A DNA stretch of 64,000 bases from Melampsora larici-populina 98AG31. Lineage: Eukaryota; Basidiomycota; Pucciniomycetes; Pucciniales; Melampsoraceae. The DNA lies in contig NW_006768862.1 in assembly GCF_000204055.1 (NCBI RefSeq), forward strand, positions 1,885 through 65,884. Direction: 5' to 3'. Shown piece after piece: positions 20,641 through 33,459 of this stretch. Both the position numbers and the translations under genes were made by a program. The notes beneath the pieces were generated by a model that saw only the letters and a program-made list of their open reading frames with translations, did no database searches and was not told where the DNA came from. The stretch's first letter is position 1. Each line of letters begins with the position of its first letter.

Positions 20641-21976
20641 GGACTATTTGGATAGCAGTATCAAAGGCAAGATGTGTTCAAATTATCAATGTAAAATTTT
20701 GCAAGTCTCTTTTCAATCTTTGACCAAAGACTTGCAAAATTAAACCCTAAGTCTAAAAAACCATCAAAGAGTTTCACCTGTTTTTGGGAGATATCAGACC
20801 AAATAACATGATATGGGATTGGTTTGGGTGGTTCCTGGCTTATTTATCAACAAATGTCCAGCTGTATCAGATCCAACAACACCTAGATTGGTTCATTGAG
20901 AATCTGATGAAGTATTTGGATGAAAACCCACAACTCTTGAGAAACTAAGGCCATTGAAGTGAACTATTGTTTGTGAACCAAATGGCAACTTTCAGATTCT
21001 TAATATTGGTATTCATCAAATGGGGAAAGGTTTTTTTGAGATTCAAAACTTTCTTTGCTCCTGGCTAAGACTGTCAACAAAGTCTCATTGTTATCAACTG
21101 AATCAAGGACTTTTTTGATCAAAGATAGATCAATGCCAGGATTTTATCTGTGATGAACTTCTGTGGGAGTCATTTTCACATGTCTGAAAAATTGGCATTC
21201 AAGCTACTGGCAGTATGGGAGCAAAGATATAAAAGTAAGAGAAGAACAAGAAGCTCAGCTCAATATCAAAGTCAAGCAGGCGTATCTGAGTACGCAACTA
21301 CACAAACCTAATGTTGAGTGTGAGCACCAACCACGGCATGACTTGGTCATGAGTTCCATAAAGGCAAGTTGTGTGAAAAGGTGGAAGATTTATGCTTGTA
21401 GCAAATGGTCACACAGTGCAGAAAATTTTCCAAGGGTAAACAAAACTTGAATTGTTTTTTCTACTGCTTTAATCCCACACACTCACAAGAACTTCTCCCT
21501 CAACACAGCTCAACTCAGATAAATTGAAGTTTATACAGTCAATTTCACAAAGCTTGGGAAAAATTTCCAAGTCAATTTGCTCAAGCTTGGCGGGCATGAC
21601 GGTGAAATACCACCCAACCCCCCACACATTGATGAGGCAGCCTGGAATGTGGGCTGCAAGAGGTTTTTCTGATCCATGCATACCAGGCAGGCCGCTGTGA
21701 GCTCCCCACCCGTACCGATCGGACCCCAGCATCAAGTTTGCTGAGTATAACTCAGGTTGGTATTTATGAGATGTGAAATGTACATGTTGAATTTGCAAGC
21801 TCCAAAGAATGGATAAGTCACTAATCCATTTTACCAGGTTTACATGACTGAATTTAGTATTAGGCAATATCCAGAATCAAACTGGTGCAGATACTTAAGA
21901 TGCTTGGTCTTGATAAAGACTTTGACATTCTATCAATTCTCCAATGTGCTTCAGCTTCCATTGATTCTCATAGTGA
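20641..21976. other. Intergenic, no gene seen
   Basis: Contains a short inverted pair built on GCAAGTCT and AGACTTGC around 20700-20738. Nothing else is recognisable. Confidence 0.4.
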
Positions 21977-22141
21977 CACTGCAAAAATAATGTATTTTTC
22001 AAGGTGAAAAATGATTGACATTAATGCACAAAATGATTAATAATGCAGAATTAATGCAGAAAAATGCAGAATTAATGCAGAATTAATGCATCTTGAATCA
22101 TTTTGTGAAATAAATGTAATCATTTTTCACCTTGGAAAAAT
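21977..22141 (+). mobile_element. CACTG-ended MITE, right end lost
   Basis: Nearly identical to the complete copy at 53945-54127, including the internal run of TTAATGCAGAA units. The right terminal repeat is cut short: after GGAAAAAT the sequence changes to ATCATCATCAT repeats. Confidence 0.85.
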
Positions 22142-23584
22142 CATCATCATCATACATATTAACGGAGAACTATCAATTTGAACAAAACCTGAAAAAACTT
22201 CTCACCCTGCTTGAAAATTTGAGAGTTCTGAATATAATGTTTCTGACTTTCTTACATTGCCCAATCCATACCCTTGGCCATTGCCGTATTGACTCTCTCT
22301 TGATTCCCTTATCACTGCTTCACACCTTTTCAACTTTCCCTTTTGACTCGGCTTGCCAGTCAAACTCATTCCTTGACTGCCATCTAATCAAAAGTTTTTT
22401 TTAATATTTACTCCACCCTCAATTCCAGCTTGAAGACATTGGTCATCGGCAAGCGTCAGTGCTTTCATGCCTACCTCAAACCTTCAGCTGACACAAAGTT
22501 CTGATCTTCCTAGATCCACCGCAGTCCTTCAACATATCCTAAAGGCTCATTTGGTCATGGTTCATCCCGATTCTTGTATTCCAGCCATGCTTGGTTTGAC
22601 TCATCAACAACTCTGTGCGAGGGGTGGCTTTGCCTCACAAATCCCATCATCCTAGCTTCGCTGACAGTCTTTGGATCATGTGTGCTTTGGATCTCATAAC
22701 CTCAAAAGGTCATCTCCACCAATCTGTAATCAGCATACAAATCAACTCACTTACTCCAACCTCGCATATCAGCTTATATTGTTTCACAGGCCATTCAAAA
22801 TTCACTGACCTTTTTAGGTGAAGCAAAAGAAGTAAATGTCCAATAATTTATCACCAATGAGAACTCTTGCTAACATGATATGATATTTATGACTTCTTAG
22901 ATCGATCGGCCTCAACGCACAGCTGAACAATCGACAAAGATGATGAACGATTGCTCCTTACCAATGCAAAGATGTTGTTCAAGCCCTCAAAGCTCTTGAC
23001 CCAAGCCCTTCATTTCAATGGGATCATTGGTGAAGCAAAGCTGGTGGGTCTGGTACATTGTGCGTACTTTGCAAATGATTCGAATGTTATCTGAGTTGCT
23101 TCATTAAATCCAATGATTCTGTTCTTAATCATATTTTTGGATCAATTATTCCATCAAGATAGGCTTGATTTAAATCAATCGCCCCCATTCCTTCTCAGCT
23201 CATTGGGCCAAGACCTGACTTACAGAGTTTTGTTGGTTTAAAGTTTGACACAATTTCTAGCTTTTGTATCTGACTAATCAACATTTTTTCTTTTGCTTCT
23301 TGGTCGCATATCAGCATCAATGATTGAATTGGAATCACATTGGTGTGAATTGGCCACCTTCATACCTTAGTGAACCTCATTTATCAGAAGATTCAATTCA
23401 GGAAGGTATGTATATTCCTTCAAGATCATTGAACATCTGGCTTTTGCTGAAAAAATGCCATTGAAATCTCATTTCCCCGTTGATGTTTCGAAGATTCCAT
23501 CAGCTCGAAGCGCTTGATGATAAATTGTTCAAATTTTGTCAAATACACCATGGAGTGTTATGTAAGACTTATTTGAAGAGTCAA
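22142..23584. other. Intergenic, no gene seen
   Basis: AT-rich; the open frames are short and resemble no family I recognise. Confidence 0.4.
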
Positions 23585-23765
23585 ATCAAACCGATCAAGT
23601 TGAATTTGACTCAAATTGAATTGAATCGAATCTAAACAAACCGGATTGAACCAAATCGAATTGAATCTACACAAAACGGATTGAACCAAATAGAATCAAA
23701 ACAAGACAGATTGAACTGAATAGAACCTAAACAAAACAGATCGAATCAAATTGACAATGGCTAAA
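23585..23765 (+). repeat. Degenerate tandem repeat of the ACAGATTGAACCAAAT type
   Basis: About five imperfect units of roughly 30-38 bp, each with a core AAACNGATTGAACCAAAT followed by GAATNNAAACAA. A simple minisatellite. Confidence 0.7.
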
Positions 23766-24003
23766 ACAGATTTGTTAGAGCTGGTGTGAACCGGATCAAT
23801 GAAATAAACTGTTATGACGTAGGTTAATCGAATTGATCATCACACAGCAATTTATCATGATTCAAAACTTATCATGCTTCTCATATAGATCAAAAGAAAC
23901 TTGAAGATATAGAGTTGGACAATGCATCCTTCTCATTAGCAGATTCTGAAGCAAGTATAGTTTTTAACCTTTTGGTCAGGATTGTTTCAAACAGAACCGA
24001 TTT

Positions 24004-24819
24004 CACTACACAAAATATAATATTTTCTGGGCAGAAAATTAAATTATTGATACACAAAAATATTGAGAGGCCAGGAGAAGGGCAAAAAATAAATAAAAAT
24101 ATGCATCTTGTTCCCTGCAGTGAGAGCTTCACTCTGCATATTTTTCCATATTTTTACAGTCCGTATTGATAAGTGTACTAACAATAAACCTTCATAATCA
24201 TCCAATTACAACCTGTAACCAGCACTGAAATTTGGCTCATTAGTGTTTAGAGAAACTTTTGATTTCTGAAAACACCTATAACTTTGTCAAATCTGCCTCA
24301 AAACACTCGATTTTAAGTGCATTAGAAAGCTGAACTGTTCCTCTCGAACTTTCATAAGATCAAGAACTATATAGCTAGTATGACAATCATTCTATGGATC
24401 TGTATGTACAAATGTATAAAAAAATGATATTCTTTTTTAGCAGACCAGCATGCTGTGTGGCCCCATTGCAATGATTCAGGAGGATCACCTTTATGCACAG
24501 ACCCTTTGATGGAACTCAATTACCCGAGTTTCAACAACCCTCTTATGAGTATTTTCAGAAATCAAAAGTTTCTCTAAACACTAATGAGCCAAATTTCAGT
24601 GCTTGTTACAGGTTGTATTGGATGATTATGAAGGTTTATTGTTAGTACACTTATCAATACGGACTGTAAAAATATGGAAAAATATGGAGAGTGAAGCTCT
24701 CACCGCAGGGAACAAGATGCATATTTTTATTTATTTTTTGCCCTTCTCCTGGCCTCTCAATATTTTTGTGTATCAATAATTTAATTTTCTGCCCAGAAAA
24801 TATTATATTTCGTGTAGTG
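24004..24819 (+). mobile_element. Fold-back CACTA-type MITE, copy 1
   Basis: 816 bp bounded by CACTACACAAAATATAAT and its near-perfect inverse. The terminal inverted repeats reach inwards about 280 bp on each side, so the single strand could fold into one long hairpin. There is no transposase. The family ends (CACTA) and the 3-bp duplication seen at copy 2 (30333-31148) point to CACTA/EnSpm. The 3-bp flanks here (TTT and AGA) do not match, so this copy may have lost its duplication. Confidence 0.85.
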
Positions 24820-25335
24820 AGATCAGATCATTCAAATCAGCAATATGCATGTAAATTGTAAAAAGTGAGGAAGACCAGAGCTTTCAAACTCATATGCTTC
24901 TGGATGATTGGTGAAATATTGGGGTTTCAAGTGATAAGGCATATGAGAAATTGTTTGGTTTAATAACTCAATCCAATCAATTTAAAAAAATGTTATAAAC
25001 AGATTTTCATAGCAAGAAATATGGACAAAATAATGAGACCAATGCAAAGTAATGATCAAAAGTTGGATACAGTAAACTCTGGATGAAAGATTTGTCTTGA
25101 AAGTTGCCAGATTCCTGATTCACTTATTGCACAACTTTTGATATAAAACTTGCTGGGGCCTAGACATGAGTACCCAAAGAATCATGTGAAAGCCTGTGTA
25201 AACAGAAATATCAAGGGGGTTCAAGTTTGGTTGTTTTTGCATATTTGTTTACAAGTTTGGACAAGTCATTCATAAAAAAATCTTTGTAAAACCAACATAT
25301 TTTTGATTTGGGACCCCTTTTTAGGTGTCTTGCTC

Positions 25336-25343
25336 CATGAGAT
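25336..25343 (+). repeat. 8-bp target duplication CATGAGAT, left copy
   Basis: Repeated exactly at 25655-25662. Confidence 0.85.
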
Positions 25344-25654
25344 TCAGCCTGAACCCCAACCCAAAAAACGCGGGTAATGGCCTACCCACCCCCCAAACCG
25401 ACACCCAATAAGCCCCCCCGCGCCCAAACCCTACCCTGAACCAATGAAAACCCGGCTCTCAGAAGCCCCCCAACCCCTATCCTGAATGCCAAAACCCGCG
25501 GGAAGCCGGGGGTCCCCGCGGATAAAATTGGGGGTTTGAGCACTATGCCCCCCGCCCCTGAACCCTAAGGGGCCCAAAAGCCTGACCGAACCCGCACCCC
25601 GAGGGCTCGGGGCTCGGCGAACCCTCAGGGCGTTGGTTCCGGGGCTCAGGCTGA
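25344..25654 (+). mobile_element. GC-rich hAT-type MITE, 311 bp
   Basis: Bounded by TCAGCCTGAACCCC and an inverted end GGGGCTCAGGCTGA, inside an exact 8-bp CATGAGAT duplication. The interior is a C/G-rich island in strongly AT-rich surroundings. An open frame at 25431-25682 is a by-product of this composition and crosses the element end, so I do not call it a gene. Confidence 0.85.
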
Positions 25655-25662
25655 CATGAGAT
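25655..25662 (+). repeat. 8-bp target duplication CATGAGAT, right copy
   Basis: Matches 25336-25343. Confidence 0.85.
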
Positions 25663-28333
25663 TCATGCATAGTTTTTGACAACAGGCAAGTTATTGTAGC
25701 TTAGAAATACACAAAGCTTCTGACTTCAAACCACTGATTATGCCCATATCAACCCACTTACATCAAGAGTTGACTGTATAAGATTTGTTCATGGATCAAT
25801 CAAGATTTATGATTTCTCAATTTTATCAGCATGTTACAATCTTTGGAACATCAAGGTGTAAATTAAGCACCCATATCTTTTCTTGGGGTTGAATTTGATC
25901 ATCTACACCATACAACCATAAAGCAATGGGCTACATGGAAAACCTTTCAAACAAATCACAAATAGGATAATTATGAAAGTCCCATAAAAGTAATGTTGCT
26001 TGATCCAGAAGAGAAAGTTTGAGACTGCTTTTCATGTGATTGGACCTTGGCCAATCAAGCATGCCTGAATTGCCTACCATGTCTGATTGATCTAAGATGA
26101 GGAAGGTACAAGTTTTGTTATGTGTATTTGTCTGATTTCCAACAAATGTTCAAGATTTACTTCTGTTGATTATGAGTGAGTAGAATAATCATAAGATTTG
26201 AGGACTCTGGATGCAACTAATTGAATGGCTACACTGTTCCAAAGACTGACAGGTATACTGATTGCAGTGGTATATGTTGTGGCATTAGATAGAATGAGAG
26301 ATGAAAGCTACAAGCTTGTAATATTGAAAAAAGTATTGTAACAAAGTTATAATACTGGATATGTTTTAAGCCAACAAATAAACATAGATCCAAAGACAAC
26401 ACAAAATGAGTACCTGTACATGAGCCAACATTGTACTTATTGTATTCTGAGATTGAAACCATTAGGGGGTTAGGTTTTAGGGGGTTAGGCTTAGGGCAAG
26501 GATATTATCACTTTGCTACCCAGGTATGTGGTATTACCTCTATTGCAAGTCACCATCATTTCTCCTGTCAAGCCTGGCTTGCATCACTAAACAGCGCCAC
26601 TTGTGTGAAAACAAGAGGTGTAGCACAAAGAAAACTTGGCCAAGCTTGGTAGCTTGGGCAGTAGTGAGGGTCTGATTTCTGGCCAAAAAGGTAGGTGGAA
26701 GTGTACTGTTTTTGCACAGGGCTTCTCAGTGTTACAGGCAAAAAAGTAATGTCTTTTTTTGAAGGAGAATGAGTTTTGTTGTTTGAACATGAACAAAAAG
26801 GACAACTTGTGATAAACAAGTATGAAGAGACAACTTTTTAAAGGAGAGTGGAAATAAAAATAATGGCAAGAGAGAAAAAGAAAACATTTTTTGGATCAAA
26901 ATAACATGAAAACTCAAGAATAATTTTACCAAATTTCTTGGTGAATACTTACATACCATTCCAGAGCTTGATTGACTGGAATGAAAAAGCTTGGTTGAGG
27001 AAGGTTACAATTTTTGGGATAATTTGGACAATATCAACACAAAACAAGGAGAATGTTTTAGGTAATATACATAAATACTTGAGTGTTTTGTTTGGTCTAT
27101 GATGTAAGTTCTTGGATCAAATCAAGGTTAATTTCTAGAGGATCACAGGATTAAGTGGATGGAAAGCAATTTGAATGATATCAATTGGAGTCATAATTCA
27201 CTGAACAAAACTTTGGGTGCAGACTTAATATTTACCTCATCTTGCCTCCTATCAACTTTTTGATCAAACAGTTATCCAATCCTTTGAATCTAGCCATCAC
27301 TTTTTGAGAACTCCTTGAAACCCATCTTGATGACCTATTAGAAACTTAAAATCCTTTTAATTGACCCTTTCAAAAGCTTTCCTCATGATTGATTTTCTAT
27401 TGAGGGCTTGAGTTCATTGTGATTGAAACTGGAGATCAAAGTGTTTTTTTCTTGGATTGATTGTGGCAAGTTCAATCAAGGTTTGACCAAAATAAGATTC
27501 ACACAATCCGTCTTCATCAAATTCTCCCGCAAAGCTTCAATGATCGCAAGTTCAAAGTGAGAAAATTATTGATTGGGCTGTGCGTTTGAAATGATGGGTC
27601 TCCAATTGTGTGTCTTTTCTGCGTTCGGATTGTTGACTTTGGCAGAAGAGTAAAATTTTGTCATATGCAATCTGATGAAGGATTTGCATATGCCATCAGA
27701 ATATAACATAGTAATTGGCATTGATTGAGGAATTGTTCAAAGATTGTTAACTCTTCTTGATTGATTTAAGTCTTGAGGTGGCTGATAGTAATACATTACT
27801 AAGAATTTGAAGAATGGGAGGATAGCGTCTGTGGTCAACCCAGTGGCCGAAAGCGCAACGGCAGAAATCCTGGGCCAATGATGTTAGCGCGGGGCGTAGT
27901 GCCCTGGTCCTGAAAGTTCCAGATAGCAGAGTGGCAGCCCCAGGGCGCGCTCTGCGCTACCGTTGGCGCTGCAAGCCAGGCTTGCTCCTTTCCCTGGATC
28001 TTACCGTAATTAGACCTCACAAGCAGAATAGCCTCCACACAGTGCCTGCCCCATTCCTTACCTGTTGTTTGCTACGAGCAGAAACAATCTAAAAGCCCTC
28101 CCTCAGATCGGTCTACGTTATTTTCAGTAGCCTTAACAATGTAATATACATGGGTTGGTGTTGGGTGACTCAGAATGTAAAAAGCAATCTTCATTAAGAT
28201 ATGAAATACATTCTGCGAAATTTATATCCAAACAACTGCTCACAAATATTTCCTGCTTGAGCAATCTTCGAACAAGCATATAAAACTCTGGCATCCTATG
28301 TGGATTAAGTTCAGTGGAGCTCATCTTATGACT
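25663..28333. other. Intergenic; GC-rich island near 27830-28060
   Basis: Mostly AT-rich and non-coding. At 27830-28060 a GC-rich block with GCGCGGGGC and GGGCGCGCTCTGCGC words stands out; a minus-strand 67-codon frame covers it but resembles nothing I know. It may be a MITE or SINE-like insertion; I could not find target duplications. Confidence 0.4.
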
Positions 28334-28360
28334 GCGGCGCCCGCCGCCCAATCTGGCTAG
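28334..28360 (+). mobile_element. Candidate Helitron 3' terminus
   Basis: GCGGCGCCCGCCGC hairpin, then CCAATCTGGCTAG followed by T; almost identical to 15596-15622. Confidence 0.6.
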
Positions 28361-28541
28361 TTGGAAGTTGAAGGTCAACCATGAATTGGTGCATCCTGAT
28401 CTCACTATCTATCTTAATTGCAAATTGAATCATCATTTCATTACAAGTTAAAGGTCACCCATGAATTTGTTTATCCATCATCAACCACTGACTCATTTCT
28501 AAACCCGCTTGTCATGATTGTTGCCAGCTAAATCTACATCA

Positions 28542-28568
28542 CTAGCATTCTCAGCGGCGGGTGTCGCC
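28542..28568 (-). mobile_element. Candidate Helitron 3' terminus, opposite strand
   Basis: Read on the minus strand: GGCGACACCCGCC hairpin, spacer, GCTAG, then T. It lies only about 180 bp from, and facing, the plus-strand terminus at 28334-28360. Confidence 0.5.
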
Positions 28569-29222
28569 TTGGTGATTCCGTGTTCACTATCTCCTTCAAC
28601 AAACTCTGCACCTGGACTAAATACCCTGTTATGTTGTTTTTAGAGGCAACCCCACCTGGCACTGCTCCAGGGTTGTATCTTTGACATCACTATGTTGAAA
28701 GTGACCCTATAGCCTACTTATGTTCCATTGTACTTTGAACTCTCACCAAACCACACTCAATGCAATAATTCAGGCCGTCAAGCCCTAAAGCCAAACAGCA
28801 AACTTTCACTCATAAGCTTGGAACCTGATTACCGTGCAGATAACATGAACCACTTTCATGTGAGAACCTGTGCAAGACAAAGCATAAGACCTTTCAACCT
28901 CACAAAAGACAAACCCAAGTGTGACAAGCAAAAGATTACATCCCCAAGACATTATCTATAAGCTCCTTTGATAAAGACATGAGGTGAAGCCGCAGACAAC
29001 AGAAGGCTTTACAGGTATGTGTAATATCAGAGGATATCCAAACATGTTGACCAACAATTGCATAAAGATTAGAGACCATGGTCAAACAATGAACCTAAAC
29101 TGATTGTATTGATACACCTCAAGGTTGTGATAGTCTTGTAAGGCTCAGAAATAATCCCTTTTGATAAACATTTACGGTTCAACAGATCAGGAACACATCA
29201 TATATCAGACATTGATCTTTTG
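28569..29222. other. Intergenic, no gene seen
   Basis: No recognisable coding sequence. Confidence 0.4.
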
Positions 29223-30078
29223 CTAACTATTTGATACAATAACGTTGAGATCTGTTGTCAACAATTTCAGGATCCTTTCTTTTTTAAATCTGAGATCACA
29301 AACCATTAACCCAGTATAATCCAAGTGATCCTTGAGCTGGCAACGGACTTGATGTTGATGAAAAAGATTTCCTAATTCTTTATCCTCTTCCATGTTGGGT
29401 TCATTACTCATGATGCACATCATATGGTCAAATCCAACAGGTTTTGTTAAGTAATTCTCCCTTGATTGTCTTCAACCCTTTGCACAATACTTGTTATAAC
29501 ATCAATATTTGGTTGAATAAGTTTGCATGTTCCTTAAAATGCCTAGCTGCAGCCAAGCCAGACTCGGATCCTGAATCGGCAAGCTGATAGTCTGTACAAC
29601 TTTCAATTTAGGAAAATTCAAACCACTTATCTCGGCTGGGAGAAGGTTTGGGACAGATTCTATAAGCAAAATCTCAAGGGAATCTTGCAATGCCAAAATC
29701 ACTTTGAAAGCTTGGTTGCACCTGGGATGCACAAGATATTGCAGGCATTTGATGTTTTGGCTGTGGCTTTTGCAAAACTTTGTAACAGGGTTTAGGTTGT
29801 TTGTATTGCATGCAGCTGCTAAGTGTTCCAAGTTGGGCAGTGCTTTGCAATTCAAGTGCAAGGTTTGTACAGATCCAATGTCAAGCAATGGTGATTTGAA
29901 TTGAATCTCAGTGGTTTCTTTTGAGTCCATAGGGACTCACTACAATAAACAACACTTTTAAATCCTTGATTTTTTTGATTGATTCAACAATCCTGGGCAG
30001 AAATCCAGAAGGCGTTTTAAACAACAGTTTCAAGCTGGTCAAGGCATGACCACAAAAACTGATCACATTTCTATGTCC
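29223..30078 (-). pseudogene. Third F-box-like paralog, decayed and inverted
   Basis: The minus strand carries the middle and C-terminal parts of the family at 11216 and 13729: VISFCGHALTSLKLLFKTPSGFLP then IVESIKKIKDLKVL (against the DIISLCGSRLIDLKLIFSG region), then LNCKALPNLEHL, LNFPKLKVVQ, and near the end ELGNLFHQHQVRCQLKDH. The F-box itself is not visible. There is one frame change near 29930-29945 together with loss of a short leucine-rich segment. Two in-frame TGA codons (29502-29504 and 29472-29474) follow; the first sits where the intact gene has Arg (ITRYRR). Confidence 0.75.
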
Positions 30079-30329
30079 TACAACAAAAGAGATTTATAAT
30101 TGAAGCTTAATAGTCAAATTGCTTTAGCTGTCTGGGAAAATCCTTATTCCAGGCAAAACTAACTGGCATCTTTGTAGCTGAAGGTGTTCAAAATCCCGCA
30201 ATAATTTTGGTAGAAAGCACATGCAAATACCTTCAGCAACTAATTCAGCAGCAATTTAATATGATAATCTAAAGTGTATTTAGTCTTCTTTGAAACTGCC
30301 AGAATGGCTGTACATGATCAGTATGACAC

Positions 30330-30332
30330 ATT
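30330..30332 (+). repeat. 3-bp target duplication ATT, left copy
   Basis: Matches 31149-31151. Three-base duplications with CACTA ends are the hallmark of CACTA/EnSpm elements. Confidence 0.7.
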
Positions 30333-31148
30333 CACTACAAGAAAGATAATATTTTCTGGGAAGAAAATTAAATTATTGATACACAAAAATATTAAGAGGC
30401 CAGGAGGAGAGCAAAAAATGAATAAAAATATGCATCTTGTTCCCTGCGGTGAGAGCTTCACTCTCCATATTTTTCCATATTTTTACAGTCCATATTGATA
30501 AGAGTACTAACAATAAACCTTCACAATCATCCAATTACAACCTGTAACAAGCACTGAAATTTGGCTCATTAGTGTTTAGAGAAACTTTTGATTTCTGAAA
30601 ATACTCATAGCTTTTTCAATTCCGGTCCAAAACGCTCGATTTTGGGTGCATTGGTAAGCTGGAATTGTCCTCCAAATAGTTCATAATAGGACCACACAGC
30701 ATGCTGGTATGCTAAAAAAGATATCATCTTTTATATACATTTGTACATACAGATCCATAGAATGATTGTCATACTAGCTACATAGTTCTTGACCTTATGA
30801 AAGTTTGAGAGGAAGAGTTCAGCTTTCTAATGCACGTAAAATCGAGTGTTATGAGGCAGATTTGACCACGCCATAGGTGTTTTCAGAACTCAAAAGTTCC
30901 TCTAAACACTAATGAGCCAAATTTCAGTGCTTGTTACAGGTTGTAATTGGATGATTATGAAGGTTTATTGTTAGTACACTTATCAATACGGACTGTAAAA
31001 ATATGGAAAAATATGGAGAGTGAAGCTCTCACCGCAGGGAACAAGATGCATATTTTTATTTATTTTTTGCCCTTCTCCTGGCCTCTCAATATTTTTGTGT
31101 ATCAATAATTTAATTTTCTGCCCAGAAAATATTATATTTTGTGTAGTG
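30333..31148 (-). mobile_element. Fold-back CACTA-type MITE, copy 2
   Basis: 816 bp, the same length as copy 1 at 24004-24819, but inserted in the opposite orientation (its interior matches the reverse complement of copy 1). Ends CACTACA and TGTAGTG with an ATT duplication. Terminal inverted repeats of about 280 bp; no coding capacity. Confidence 0.9.
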
Positions 31149-32507
31149 ATTGTAGCTTCAACTACTCCCCAGTGTTTGTAGGAGCATCAGGTTCAAGTTT
31201 TGAAATTTTTGAATAATTTAACAAATCAAATACTCACAAACTATCTGATACCTCCTCAACTGTTTCTTAGACAATTAATAAATTTTATTATCAGGGTGAG
31301 AAGTATAGCCTACCACCTAGGCTCCGCCAATTGCTTTTTTCAGTGGAATGTTTGGTACTGACTTACAAATATCTCATACTCTTTCCCGTGGAGCTTTGTG
31401 TAGGAATCTCATTGCTACATCCAATCGTAATTGTTAGCTGAAGTGTGACTGGATTCACGATCAATGGTGAGAATATTGAATCAAGTCATGAGAACAAAAT
31501 ATGATATTCAAAATCTCAACTGCTCTTTTAATATTATCACAAGCAATACAATCAGGATCAATAGCAAATTTTTTCATCAAATCTAAAAACCAATACCTAA
31601 ACCCTAAACTCTAAAACCTTTTCAACCAATTATTTTACTTCAACTTCTTTTTTCTCAATTTCTTCTTCAATTCTTGAAACTTCATTTATCATTTTACTTG
31701 AATTTGCACACTTCCACATAAAATTTGACTGTAAAATTTTGATTGCTACTTATACCACCTAATTTTCAAGGAAAGAAATGAGCCCTTTAATGATAGTAAA
31801 AGAAGCAAGAGGTTTAGATTAAAGTGACTGGCAGACTTTACCTTTGCTTCTTCTGGATAATTTAATTGACCACAATTAGCCATTCCAAAAATAATATCAA
31901 CAAGCACCTGTATCTTCACAGACCTATCTACCAGCATTCTATCACCATCTCCATCTTCATCATTATTGATAAAAAGTAAAAAAGATGACACAATGCAAAA
32001 TAAAATCAATTAATTTCATCAATTTCAAAACCAAAAGTTTTTAAATCAGTCATTTTATCTTCTGAATTAAAAGTTAAATTTATGTGATTTGTATAGTGGG
32101 TAGTGTCTAAAAGCGTGTAATGTCGGGCCAGCCAAGAAGCTGATTTATCAAAAACTCCATTGTATGAAAAGAAATTTTTCTACTGTAAAAATTGTTACGA
32201 ACAATATGTTCCATACAATTTGGGATTGCTATTGATGTGAGGATTCCAAATCTGCCCTCGGATCCAAAACTGGATCAATTTTGTGGGTTTTATAAACTTT
32301 TTTCCCAAATTACCCGATTTCACACGTTTAGGCACTACCCAACATAAATATTGATTTACTCAAGGTTTGATTTTTTTATTATTCAGAGAAGTTTAACAAA
32401 TGATCAATTGTAGCAGAGATTATACTCATTGTTCTTTGATCTGCTTCTTTGGTATATTCATTAATTGGACGAAAGCCAAAAGATCTCCATCAATTGAAAG
32501 GAGAAAA
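31149..32507. other. AT-rich region with possible decayed exons on the minus strand
   Basis: A minus-strand frame at 32009-31746 contains a peptide that looks coding (DRSVKIQVLVDIIFGMANCGQLNYPEEAK, here split by me only in the middle of the exon) and is followed by GTAAAG, a plausible donor. It could be a later exon of the gene relic at 32508-33459. No family recognised. Confidence 0.25.
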
Positions 32508-33459
32508 TTAGAAAAGAATATTAAAGTTAAAAAAAGTTTCATTACTTACAGATACTATACAAAGTTCAAGATAAAGACTCAAAGATAAGAGTTTAGGTCT
32601 TCTTAAAATTCCGAATAATTCAATTGAATCATGGCAATATTTAGCATAAAATTTAGTTAACACTTTAATCATCACTTTACTAATTTTAATCTTATTAGAA
32701 TAATTAACCAATTCAATTCAATGCAATTCTTCATCTTCTTTGGTCATTATTCCTTCTTTTTGTTTTGCCTTTTGTTTCAATTTTTGTATTGTTTTCTTTA
32801 ATTTTTCTCTTTTGATTCAAAGTTCTTCTTCTGTAAGTCCTTTGGTTGATTGATTTAACGTAACTAAGGGATCTCAAGTAAAACATTTCCTTCATTTTCA
32901 GTTAATTTACATCCTTCTTCAACTGGTTCAAATTCTTCCTCTTCTTCCTCTTCTTCATCAGGTCTCATCAATGATCAAGGTCAATTTTTATTTGGAGTTA
33001 AAGTTTGACTATTGTTTGTTGTGTTTGTGATAACAGGAGACTGATCCAATAACAAGTAATCCAACATCAATTGCCAATCACACATCACATCCATTTCATC
33101 CTATAGACTTTCAATTGCTAAAGCAGTCCTACTCTTCTCAGGGAACTCCAACAATACCTATCATCTCTTGGTCCCTACCCTCATCATCTGTAGCTTCTTC
33201 CTCTTCCTATTTATTATTGGATTTGGCTTGTAGACTTGGAACTCAAATGATCTTCTTGATCTTTACGTCGTGTAACTGGAATATCTCCATCCTTTCCAAA
33301 TTTAATCAAAAGAGTGGTCAATTTCAAACCTTTTTCAACCTGTTCATTTTCCATACTACTACCAACATTTTGGCTTCCTTTAGTTCTCTTATGATATTTC
33401 AAAGTAGGAATGGGTCTGGTGTCTGGCAGATCAACCGCTGGTTTACGCTTGACTGCCAT
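32508..33459 (-). pseudogene. Uncharacterised decayed gene with two in-frame TGA codons
   Basis: Not recognised. It may start at 33459 with MAVKRKPAVDLPDTRPIPTL, 81 codons to 33214. A later segment (about 32870-32560) reads as a lysine-rich coiled-coil-like stretch (TEEEL, then IKREKLKKTIQKLKQKAK), then EDEELH, then IELVNYSNKIKISKVMIKVL and SIELFGILRRPK. Within it TGA codons at 32817-32819 and 32718-32720 are the only breaks, each in a context where Arg would fit. An acidic E-rich stretch (EEEEEEEEF) lies between the two parts in another frame, so introns or frame changes separate them. I assign no function. Confidence 0.35.

Noticed and set aside
23915..24169. Frames with KLLIHKNIERPGEGQK at 23915 and the similar one at 30274
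   Set aside because: Both lie in the inverted arms of the fold-back MITEs; the similarity is due to the repeat.
25431..25682. 83-codon minus-strand frame in the GC-rich block
   Set aside because: It crosses the border of the MITE and its target duplication, so it is a by-product of GC-rich composition.
27830..28060. tRNA-derived SINE or tRNA gene in the GC-rich block
   Set aside because: A box-A-like word (TGGTCAACCCAGTGG) is present, but no box B or cloverleaf could be drawn and no flanking duplication was found.
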